From NCBI GenBank assembly GCA_002751075.1, contig NAOQ01000381.1, positions 1 to 62,380 on the forward strand: a stretch of DNA of 62,380 nt. The letters are read 5' to 3'. Positions 1 through 10,900 of this stretch are shown piece after piece. The stretch's first letter is position 1; the number at the start of each line of letters is the position of its first letter. The position numbers and the translations under genes are program-made. The notes beneath the pieces are model-generated. The model was not told the DNA's origin. It ran no database searches and saw only the letters and a list, made by a program, of their open reading frames with translations. Origin of the DNA: Ichthyophonus hoferi. Taxonomy: Eukaryota; Opisthokonta; Ichthyosporea; Ichthyophonida; Ichthyophonidae.

Positions 1-999
1 ACTTATAAACACAACAATCGATAAATCGATAATAACAATCTAAAAAATAAACATATTTTTATATATACTTTTTACGCTAAGTATATATTTTAACATATCT
101 ATGGTTATATTGTATGAATTAAACTAAGTTAATACTTCATGTATTGCACACTTGTGGCATATAACTTACTAAACAACCAAGATATTGCTTTATGTAGCAT
201 AATTGTAATTACTTAGATTCTTGCATATCAGAGCAATTTTGTCTCCAAGTATGCAATGCCCCTTTAATACTGTCACAAGCCCTACTATAATGATACTTAA
301 TTTTAGATAATTTACATTATTTAAAGATATATTGTTGTGCATATGTTATTACTGTTATGATTTGTTAGAACACGTCATAATCATAATAGCATGCACATAA
401 AATACACTTTGATATTTAGATAGATACCTACTACTAACTACATCATTATACTACTAAAATTTTGTAAGAAAAAGACTTGATAAATATATGCTTCATTTCC
501 CCAGCAGAAGAAGGGAAAACTGATAAATTTCATTATTATAATTACATAGCACTTTACTATTATGATTCTCCTAATATGTACAAATACATAAATTATTTAT
601 TGTACAATTTTAGCACCCTATTGCTATATATGATACCGCAAATTGCAATCCCGGTTGTTTTAGAACATTCATTTAGTTTGCATGATAATAGTTTTCTCAT
701 TACATAAAAACATAATTGTAAATCAAAACATATTGACAAGCATTCTTGCTGCAGTAGGCATTGTTTTCTAATTAGTTCAAGGCTGGCCTTAAGGGACATA
801 CCAATCATATATGATTTTCTTGGTTTAACATGCACTGTTGTCTCCCTAAAGCATTTGTACAACAGAAACTGTAAATCAATCCATCTGTGAACTTATTTAT
901 ACTTTGCTTGTTCTCATTTTATCATTTATTTTAATGACCTGCAAAGTTGCTTTTTTAATAAAAAGTATTTTTAACCTATTTTTATATCTCTTTAGATAT
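1..999. other. AT-rich intergenic sequence, no gene seen
   Basis: Very AT-rich sequence with only short, low-complexity open frames on both strands. I see no exon-like segment with splice borders and no recognisable protein motif. It leads into the copia fossil on its right. Confidence 0.5.
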
Positions 1000-1860
1000 T
1001 TTAATCACAAAATTTATGCCAGCTAAAGACATGTAGGCAAAGTGATAATATCACTCTCCTGAACTCTATTAGTAAGAATGCCTTTGTAAAATTATCTGAA
1101 GCATTGAGTCCACTACTGATAGCATAAATGATAATATTGTCAGTGTGATGTTGCCAACAGATGTCAACATGCTTAATTATTTTGTAAAATGCCTTCATCA
1201 TAGATGAATCAAGCCAGGTATATGCATTGTCCACTGTTGACATATATGGGAATAGAACGTGTATTGCTACATACCATTCAAGTCAAGGAAAAGCTTGGAA
1301 AGTCATGCAAGCTCCTGTTCAGCCTCGGAACACACAATGCATTTTGCCACCAGTAATGAAAGTGTTAAAAGGTCTGTAGCTTAGATCATCAACTACTGAT
1401 GGAGGAGTCACCATGCAGTGTATAAAAAATGTAGGCACCAGTGATTTTACATGCAATTTTATTCTCAGTAAAATTAAATTTGAAATATCTATATAATTGA
1501 CATGTACCAGTACTATAATGTAAACTGGTGGTTAAAAAGTGGAGAAGAAATGATAGTATATTCACTGCAATTTTCATGTGATGTGTTTTTGGTGGGCTGT
1601 TTGGATGCTTTAGCTAGCCAAGCAAGAGTATATGCAATATCAGGATGTGTGCAGCGTGAAATCCGTCCATAACAAAGCACCAATTACTAACAGATATTCA
1701 GTTACATCATTGGATCGTGCAGAAGCATTGCTCATAATGTCTGTAAAATGTGTCTTGTTGCATGGAACAGCTGTAACTGTAGTTTTGCCTGTATGTGAAA
1801 TTTCAAGAAGTATCAACTGGCATCCATATTGATAAATCACATTATATCAAGTCACCAATC
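1000..1860 (-). mobile_element. Ty1/copia retrotransposon fossil (end of RT to RNase H)
   Basis: Read on the minus strand, this stretch carries the order typical of the 3' part of a Ty1/copia polyprotein: the G-A-L-L-W motif near the end of the reverse transcriptase domain, the downstream segment that usually reads PDIA...LA..., and finally an RNase H tail resembling KH-D-I....F-TKA...F. These similarities are recognised by eye. The element is broken several times, has no visible long terminal repeats and lacks gag, protease and integrase here, so it looks like an old inactive remnant. The left and right limits are approximate. Confidence 0.6.
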
Positions 1861-2479
1861 AGTATACATTGCATGCAGACAGGGCTACAGCTTTTCTTTA
1901 GAATGAGTGGTAACTTGCAGACATTATGGAAAATGCTTCTGCACCATCCAAAGACCCCAATTGCTGAAAAGGGATCCAGAACTGTGAATGACGACAGCAT
2001 GGCAGTTTACCATTTAGACAATGAGTGTCTAGAGGAACAACTACAATTAAAACTTACACAACACAATATCATACCTTCTATTAGTCATACTATTATAGAC
2101 ATACAGAAAATAGTGTTTAATATTCCTAAGTCCATTAAATCTCAAGATGTCGTATATTACAAGCTTAATATTCTTAAATATATAACAACTTGCTCACTAT
2201 GTATGACAACTGTCAGATGTAGTGTAAAGAGAATATAGTGACTTAATTGACTCTTTAAATGAAAGGAGTCAGTTGACAAAAATGATGCAGGTGATGTAGA
2301 GTCAAGGCTGAAATCTTTTGGTGGAGTCACTGGTTTCTAACCAACAGCAAACATAGTTTAAGTCTTACCTAGGTAAATTCTATGTGTCTGACCAACATAT
2401 TATCTTCATTTTCTTTGCCAATGTTGCAGGCCACTTTATGGGAGAAAATATTTTAATCAATTTCCCCTTATTAATATTG

Positions 2480-3265
2480 TTAAAACAAGAATATTTTAAA
2501 AAATTAAGTATTTCTTTATATAGCTAAATTCATTTAATATTATTGGCAATTACTATTGCATATATAGTCTGGAAAAAATGGTTGATGCAATCTAAACCTG
2601 CCAATCTGAAAGCATTTCATATTGGTGCTGAATGCTAATTTTAATTGATTAGATCAAGATTTAACCAGCCAATGGCAGAGGTCCCATGGCCATGTAATAA
2701 GCCATTTCAGATCATATGCTGAGTCCAAATAATTCAATGTTTATCCATCTTGCTTAAGACAAGTCCAGCAGCTTTTACTAATGTCTTTAGGGTCATCAAA
2801 GAATGGCATTATGGCCATCTTCATCTCATGAAACAGATCCTCTACTCAATCTTTTAGAAGACTCATTGGGCTATTAACTAACAATTGGTTACCCAACTAA
2901 ATGTGCTCTCCTAATCTTAACAACATAATGGACTTAGTCTTCAACTTTTGCTGATTTGTTATTATAATAAAAATATGTCATAGCCTATCTATATTCCATG
3001 GATGTAAAGGGACACATTAAAGCACCATTCAAATCAGTATTCCCTCAAAAATAAACGGATGTAGATCACAGGGATACTCCTGTCCCTATTTATTTTTCAA
3101 CATGGTAGCATTATTTCCAACAAATACTCTTGCTTAAATTATTGTCTTGTGGTATGATAGCAAAAATTAACAATTGCATACCAATTGCCAATATATTACT
3201 ATCATGGGATTAACAAGGTCTGGACCACTTATCATCATACACTGTGATACCAGACCAATCAACAT
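2480..3265 (+). repeat. Interspersed repeat family R, copy 1
   Basis: This segment aligns by eye, with many substitutions and small indels, to 51290-52150 on the same strand. Shared landmarks in the same order include GGCAATTACTATTGC-like starts, a CTGCCAATC block, a TTCTGCTGATTTG-like block, and a final CAGGGA...CCTGTC block followed by a T-rich stretch. The last 100 bases (about 3165-3262) also match the reverse complement of 4440-4545. No coding potential or terminal repeat was recognised, so the class of element is unknown. Confidence 0.6.
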
Positions 3266-3787
3266 ATAGCTGAAAACAACTTTCTGAAGATGAAATTACT
3301 AGATCCTAATATATTTCATATAGGTAAACAAACAATACACTTTTATATACTATTATATATTATGACCATGCACATTTATACTAAATCTGGGGTAGAATTA
3401 GTTTATTATATTAGCATACCTAATTAGGTACAAGTGGCTATTAAATAGTACATCAGCATTTAGCACATCATTAATAACACTCAAGCTTGGGCTATAGCCA
3501 ATGATATTTGATTATTATAAGTTGTTTTGTAGATCATAGTTAGCAAAATAAAACAAAACACATAACTAGAACTTCCACTAGGTATATAGGGCACTAACTA
3601 TGTTAGCATTTATTTAATGATTTATTACAGTACATTGCAAATATTTTTTGATTAAAATTTTGTTCCCTCTATCTAGATTGATAAATGAAGAGTCTTTTTC
3701 TAATTTATTCAGGTCGTTTTCAGTAATTAGTGTGGTCTTTAGTCATTCCAAGTTTATAGCTTCCTGAGTTTTGAAAGAGTAGCAGAG

Positions 3788-3985
3788 TTATTTGTTCTTA
3801 TCAGATAGATTAGTGTCAATTAGAAGAGAAACAGTGCTGGAATTGGTGAATCCAAAGTTAGATTTGAAGTGCATGTGATTCAGATATATTGTGCTGATAA
3901 TGTGAACTGTCTTTAAATTGGATGTTTCCTGTGACATATTAATTAATAAACAAATAGTTCTGTGACCCCTCAGGAATCTCACTGA
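3788..3985 (-). repeat. Repeat family Y, minus-strand copy
   Basis: The minus-strand translation of this segment is clearly related to the plus-strand translation of 4660-4884: both carry an MSxE.SN start, a Y.HMHF/YMYF block and a TNLSDxxK/TSLADQSK end. Nucleotide similarity continues past the shared frame in both directions (to about 3715 and 4890). It may come from a mobile-element ORF, but I do not recognise the family. Confidence 0.5.
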
Positions 3986-4439
3986 GAGTATACCTTTTAG
4001 TATCTAGAAATACTTTGCAATAGAGAAGTCTAAGTTGGCTTTATAGTAATCACTTGACTGTGATTAAACTAGTTGATAAATGCTAGCATAGCTAGCACCT
4101 TATATGCCTTCTATGAGTTCTAGTACAGTTTAACATTTGGCTCTGTTTTTCATGATATACTAAACAATGAATAATAATCAACTTTTGTTGGATAGGACCC
4201 GGGTTGTGAGCACTATTAAATGTCTGTTAAGTATTAGTGCACTATTTGATACTTACATATAATCACCTAAGATTGCTGATATAATAAAGTAATTATACTT
4301 GAATTTAGTTTATGTTTGTGTAGTAGTAATGGTATATGATAGTATATAATATTACTGCATATGCTTAGCTATGCAATATCTACGTGGATCAAAAAAATTT
4401 ACTTGCAGGGAGTTGCATCTAGCTATATGTTAATTGGCG

Positions 4440-4560
4440 CAATATTGTAATATATGATGGTGATTGGTCCAGACCTTGTGAATTCTGCTAGGTCATATAT
4501 TAACAATCAGTATGTGACTGCCAATATTTGCAATCATACCATGGTGTAAACTATAAGACC
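4440..4560 (-). repeat. Fragment of repeat family R, inverted
   Basis: The reverse complement contains ACAAGGTCTGGACCA and flanking sequence matching 3165-3262 in order (GGTATGAT-GCAAA ... ACAAGGTCTGGACC ... ATCATCATA). It therefore lies inverted relative to copy 1 about 1.2 kb away. Confidence 0.55.
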
Positions 4561-4604
4561 AGCCTGGCCTTTTTACTACAGTACTCCAGGAATACTTAAA
4601 TAAA

Positions 4605-4884
4605 ACATACTTTTAATGAGTCTCCCAAAAGACGTGGCAGTAATTGGCCTATTTATTACATGTCCATAGAAGTCTCCAATCCAGGCGCAATTAACATCCC
4701 TAATACATTGCATCCAGCCTACATGTACTTTGATACCAACATTGGATTAGCCAATCCAGCTAGTGCTTCACTCCCAACTGAAACTAGTCTTGCTGATCAG
4801 AGTAAATGGCCACACTACCCCTTCAATACTCCAGAATCTTTTGACTTGGAATACCTCAAAACTATATATGGCAATGAAGGATAG
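4605..4884 (+). repeat. Repeat family Y, plus-strand copy with open frame
   Basis: A 74-codon open frame (4660-4884) is related to the minus-strand frame at 3788-3982, making the two an inverted pair about 0.7 kb apart. The translated segment is rich in N, P and S, with no known domain that I recognise. A host gene exon is possible but unlikely, since the pair sits inside other repeats. Confidence 0.45.
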
Positions 4885-7800
4885 ATTGATATCTTGACAA
4901 GGGTTCCTCTATCTATTAATATCAATTGAAGTAACAGATTCAATATAAATTATATCTACAATATCTAGATTATAGACTCTGGTAAATAACTGACCTGTCA
5001 GTTATACCATAGCCTAATTAATTGTGTTGCACAGTTAAAAGGTTAAAAACTAAACGTTGGGCTAGGGTTAAGAATAAAACCAATGTATGTGAAAAGTCCG
5101 AACCACAACCTATGTGCTAGTACTTGTCTGTAAAGCTTTAGTACAATTAACTACTCTGTCTTATGAAGAAAGATGAGATAACATATCAAGGGCTCCAGTC
5201 AAATCACTTCTGAATATAGGAAGGTTTCTAGTAATAGTTATTGCAGAAATAAATTAACTGTAAGTTATGTTAATTACAGTATTACACCACCAAACTATTT
5301 TAATTCTTAATATAAGAATATACTTAAGTGCTAATTGTGCTAGACCCATATCTTTAGAGGGCAAATATTTTATACCACTCATATTCGTAATAGCACAGAA
5401 ATAGTATACACACTTGCTATATATAAAAGCAACAACATCTATATTGACATAACAATAATATGACTAATATGATTGAATGCTAATCAATATAATGGATAAC
5501 CAGGATACATAATAATCTTCAAATCAAGGGTTTGTTCCTTTCTTTTCAGTGATCTTTGATCAGTTTTCTATGGCATAGTAAATAACACTACTGGCTACCC
5601 ATTGTGTGTGTAATTACACATATTGTATTGGGCAATTTCTCCAAAAGACATTCAGTTTGTAGGCTGCAATCGAGTCAGCAATGCAATGCTACAGGTAGCT
5701 GTGTACTTCTAAGTGGCTATTAAGGATTTAGAGAAAACTTAATGAATTGACAAATACCTATTTTAAATGAGCTAAGAATGCACTTTCAGCTATGAAAGGA
5801 ATCATAAATCTCTTGAATATGAATAATTAATCATATTAAAATCTATTATCACACAAATATATATCAGGCAGTAACATTTAATGTTAGATTCATATTGAGT
5901 GTTTCGCTTATTAGGCTAACTCAATGTTCAATGTTCACAGTTTACAGCTTAGTTTTACCATGTAGAAAGAATCTTTAGAAGGAATCCTTCGTCTACACAT
6001 GGTGTTTTAATTGATCTGGACATAGAGGCTCAATTACTTAAAACTAATTAAGTAGTACCACTTTTCTTTATTATAGTTTATATATGGGTTCCTACTTCAA
6101 CCCAGTAGATATTTATCTGACAAGAAATTAATCAAACTAACTTGAGAAACACTGTTTTATGGCTTTTCATGAATCTTTAACTGATTTCCACATCTTTATA
6201 CCTGTTCAGTGGCAAAAACACATTATAATATCTCTCAAATGCATGCACCTTACACTAAGGCATCGAGCCATGATCATTCTAGTATGTATTGCTATATTAT
6301 TTGGTCATTTTTTCTCCATCCTCAATAACCTATCAAGAATTTATCAAGTCAAACATTTTCCATAAATTAATTAATTCTAATACTGATAATGTGCTAAATT
6401 TGGTAGTTATTTTATATTTTCTCAGTGCACACATAGTGAAATAGCCTTGAAGGTATATCTATCCTTGAGCTCAATAGATTGGTTTGGGAAATCACAATAA
6501 TGTAAATTTCAACTAACCAAACTAATCTAGTATCTCTCACTCCACTACATCATCAGTAACATGCTTCTTACTAATCATAAGCCAGGCGGAAGGCAAGCAA
6601 TAGGAAAGAGAAGAAAATGTGCCCATTCATTTAATATTGTACTAATTAGTTAATACCCAGATACTTCTCTTCATATTCAAAATAAAGGGAGACGGGCCTT
6701 CAGCATACCCACCCTTAATAATAGCCTTGAACGTGGGTGGCCAACATCACGTTGGGATGGGTCTATTCCATAGAATTGCTTATACAGAACCATATCTCCT
6801 TTTGCTGATCTTCACACCAAGCACATGAGGATAAGCCTTATGAACTACCTCTATTAGCATATCAGTATCACAAATAACAAATGTAAGACCCAAAAGATTG
6901 AATATAGTGTTCACTATGGCTCTAGAAGGGGAGCCCACAAGACCATTCCCTCACAGGGTACTGGTGTGCCCGGGGAGGGGAGGATTTCTACACAGTCCTT
7001 GTTATAAATCAAGGCTATTGAAGTAATTATTATCACATGGTGGTACAAACATAAACTCCAGTATTCCTTTATTAGTATTTAAGGACTTGTTTTCCATAAC
7101 CTTTCTGACCTTATTTGTTTAGATCACCCAGCTAATCGGCCCCCTAAACATGATAGCTGATCAGTAGAGAGACGGTTGTTATTGTATTGGCCTGCACTAA
7201 CTCACTCATCATATAGCCATACTTAGTATTCAGTAAAGTCTTAAGAAATATCTATTTTAGGAGTATGGTAACTATCCACAGCCATCACGGTTGTTGCCAT
7301 GCTGTCCAGATTAAGTTAATCTAAGTGCATGTGTTTGATCATTCATAATTCGATGTGTGCCGCCAATTATGGCGGGTAAAATAATTTTCAATCAGCAGCC
7401 ATCGTTACAATCTAGTCCAAGGTATTGGCCACACCTGTCCAATCAGCAGTTGAATCCACCAGGGTTAAGGAGGGAAGCATGTGAGAATGGCCAGAGGGAA
7501 TAACAGGGTGGTAGGTACTACCATGAGAAAGTTCAGGGTAGAGTTCTCCCTGTACCGTTGATCCTCAAACACAAAGGTTGTCAATTGGATGCAACATGCC
7601 CCTGCCTACATCACATCATAGAGTGTCAGTATTCGATATCTAGAGTCGTCTCCTATATACCAAGGATCAATACCCGATAACTCATTCCACTACAAAACAC
7701 TGTAACCTACAGAAAGAAGTTGTTCATATGCACATTTTTAATAATCGAGAGACACAAGGAGATCATCATGCATATAACCTAAACCCCCTTGGTGGAGTGA

Positions 7801-7910
7801 CATTAATAAACTTTCACTTCATAAACCAACACGAAATATGAATGAAGATTTAAACAGCCAAAACAATGGAAGCTAGACAACAACCAACACAACACAACAG
7901 GCCTGCCTAC
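4885..7910. other. Intergenic or 3' flank of the SREBP gene, no confident exon
   Basis: Mostly AT-rich. A more GC-rich stretch begins near 6650. The minus strand at about 6780-6920 reads as a coding-like segment (an FVICDTDMLIEVVHKAYP block) without splice borders I can trust. The SREBP C-terminus should lie left of 7911, but I could not find a phase-compatible exon here. Confidence 0.35.
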
Positions 7911-10900
7911 CAGCATCAGAGTTAAAATTAACAGGCCAGGGGCAGATTGGAGTCTACACAGTGCACGCCGAGCCTCAATAAAGTCTAGAATCTCATCCAG
8001 ACAATCCATGTGTTGTTTACCACAGGCCTTAACCCTGCTAAAGGCTCGGTACTTATAGTACCTACCCCGAAAGGTGGTCAGTCATCATTACAGAGTCTAG
8101 GTATGGTGCAGATGGGAAGGGAGATAGCTACCTGGACACATAGTGGAATTGTGGGAAGAGCTGCTCTAAGACAAACATATAGGAAACGTAGATCTGCGTT
8201 AAAAGGGGACTGAATCCAATAAAATAAAGGTTAGTTATATTCGATCATCTTCCCCTCCATTTCTCCCTGAGCCACAGGACTTCACCTTCCTGGGTAGATG
8301 CTATCCACAGCCTCTGCATAGTTCATTGCACAAGAAAGAAGATACACAGGGTGCAGCCCTGATTCCCGGCGGTAGAAGCACTATAAACACCTCTGAATCA
8401 GTACATTTGGGTTCTTACTATAAGTAATGGCAGACCAGTAGCAAGGCCAGCCTTAATGTCTACTTTCTTTCTTTCGTTTACTAATTAATAGGTTCATCAA
8501 CAGACACCAGGACTATTTCCTCCCTTTGTTTCCTTATATCATTTAGTGAGACCAAAGCCAGAGTAAGAGACCCCTATATTAATAAGGAGAGATCGGGAAG
8601 TAGAATGCAAATTACTATACATTCATAAAAGTTATTTCAGTATAGGTGCCCATAACATTCGGGCTTCATAGTGTACTATCCCAATTGCCCTGGCAAAGTA
8701 TATGAATGTCGATTGTAAAAAGGACCCGTGCACAGCTGGGATAGACTGTATACCTGGATTAAATGGAGACAATAGTACAGGCGAGAGAGCTCCGAGAGGG
8801 CCGGGGTGGTGTCATATGTCTTCAGGAACCACATGTCGACCCACATACCTAGCTTCCAGTTGCGCAGCTGTAACACCTATTGAGTCAGTACAGGAAACAT
8901 CTGGCTGTAACCTACACCAGGGGGGGGTTTACTAACCTGGTGGTGGCCTGACTGGGTAAGATAGTAGATTAACAGCCTAAAGTCTGTTAGCTTTTGAGGC
9001 TGGTGACCGCACAACTTCAAAGCTTTCAGTGCTAGTTGTTCAGCCTCCCCCACATTGCCCTGCCTGGATAAATGTAAGATCTATGTCCACTCCAATGTGC
9101 CACATCTGGACACTACGCCATGCCTGTGCCTATAGAACGTGTTATACGGATAATAAAGGGTTATGCTTACCTAAATGATTCTTCAGCTAGTTGGCGCAGC
9201 ACCTGTACCTCGTGCAGAACAGACTCGTTCTTGAAGGCTGCAGGCTCAGCCGCTAGTAGCACAATACGGGCTAGTAGCATAAACATCATGGAACGCAGAC
9301 ACAGTAAGAGATGTGGCCAGACGCGACTGTACAAGAATTCAATTGCCGTTAGCCACCAGCACATAGAATTAATGCAGCCCAGACATGATTCTACCTATAA
9401 TACTACCCGTACTTACCTGAGCCAATTGCAACAAAACGACCAACCAATCTGTAGGATTCGTAATGTTAGTTTACTATTATTTTTGCAAGTCAAGGTCTAC
9501 CCGTCTAGGTTATGATAGTACAATCCAAGGTAAAGATACAAGGTAAGTCTGCCTCTTTATGACCTCCCTAGAGGCCGCAAGCCGGCAGTACCACCAAACA
9601 GTATGCCTTAATTATAAGACTCTCTTAGATTCCCTACCAAATTATTTATAGTTATCTTAAAAAGAGCATCACCCACTGAAACGCACAAGTTAACAGTGTA
9701 ACTCAATCAACTGCCCATTAGATTAGTATGAAATTGAAATATCATAATTTCATGTGCTATATTTCAAAAAGATGCCAGAGCCCAACCAAACATGCAGACA
9801 GAAATACGAGGGGACCATTGATATTAGATACGAATGTGACGACCTGCATTATCAGTCGGCCAAAGGTAGGCATGATACCCACTTCATCCGTAGAGGAGAG
9901 CACTCTCCCCGTGGTCGTTGTGGCCACGTCAGTGCTCGTGAAGAGAATCTTGCAGGTGGGAGAGAGCAAAAGAAAGAAACAGAGACCCTACACCACCCTC
10001 TGTCAGCCACAAGCCACAATCCACACCCCACCCCCCCCCCACCCACGCCCCTACCNNNNNNNNNNNNNNNNNNNNNNNNNNNNNNNNNNNNNNNNNNNNN
10101 NNNNNNNNNNNNNNNNNNNNNNNNNNNNNNNNNNNNNNNNNNNNNNNNNNNNNNNNNNNNNNNNNNNNNNNNNNNNNNNNNNNNNNNNNNNNNNNNNNNN
10201 NNNNNNNNNNNNNNNNNNNNNNNNNNNNNNNNNNNNNNNNNNNNNNNNNNNNNNNNNNNNNNNNNNNNNNNNNNNNNNNNNNNNNNNNNNNNNNNNNNNN
10301 NNNNNNNNNNNNNNNNNNNNNNNNNNNNNNNNNNNNNNNNNNNNNNNNNNNNNNNNNNNNNNNNNNNNNNNNNNNNNNNNNNNNNNNNNNNNNNNNNNNN
10401 NNNNNNNNNNNNNNNNNNNNNNNNNNNNNNNNNNNNNNNNNCCCCACCCAGCCTACCATGAGGGCCCGTGTGTTGCCCAGGTATGCAGGAACATCATGTA
10501 CGATGGGCACTGTAGTATAGAGCAAGGTCGGGTGAAACCCTCCATTATTGCCTATCTGTGGGCAGCCTTTCTTGTCAGCCCTACTGCAGTTACTCAGCCA
10601 GGTCACTCAGCTGTTACCTGGCCTTAAAGGCTACCCTAAAGCATCGGTGGAGAGAATAGGGTAACGTTGTTGGCCTATGCACTTGGAGCTCGCCTACTAT
10701 GGTGACCAATAAATAGGCGGAGGGGAAGGCCATAAAGAGAAACCAAGTACACGGGGATACCACGGATGGAACAGATGAAGGACAGCCAACCTGTCTGCAT
10801 AACATAACCTATCCCTAGACACTTTGTATATACTTACATTCACATTTACTTTGGAAGGGGCCGTGCGCTCAGGTGATGTGGTAGACCATGGTAATATTTT

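Noticed and set aside
477-707. 76-codon AT-rich frame
   Set aside because: Low-complexity composition typical of random AT-rich DNA.
9728-10627. Long open frames spanning the N run on both strands
   Set aside because: They are open only because N gives no stops; the flanks hold SREBP intron and exon sequence.
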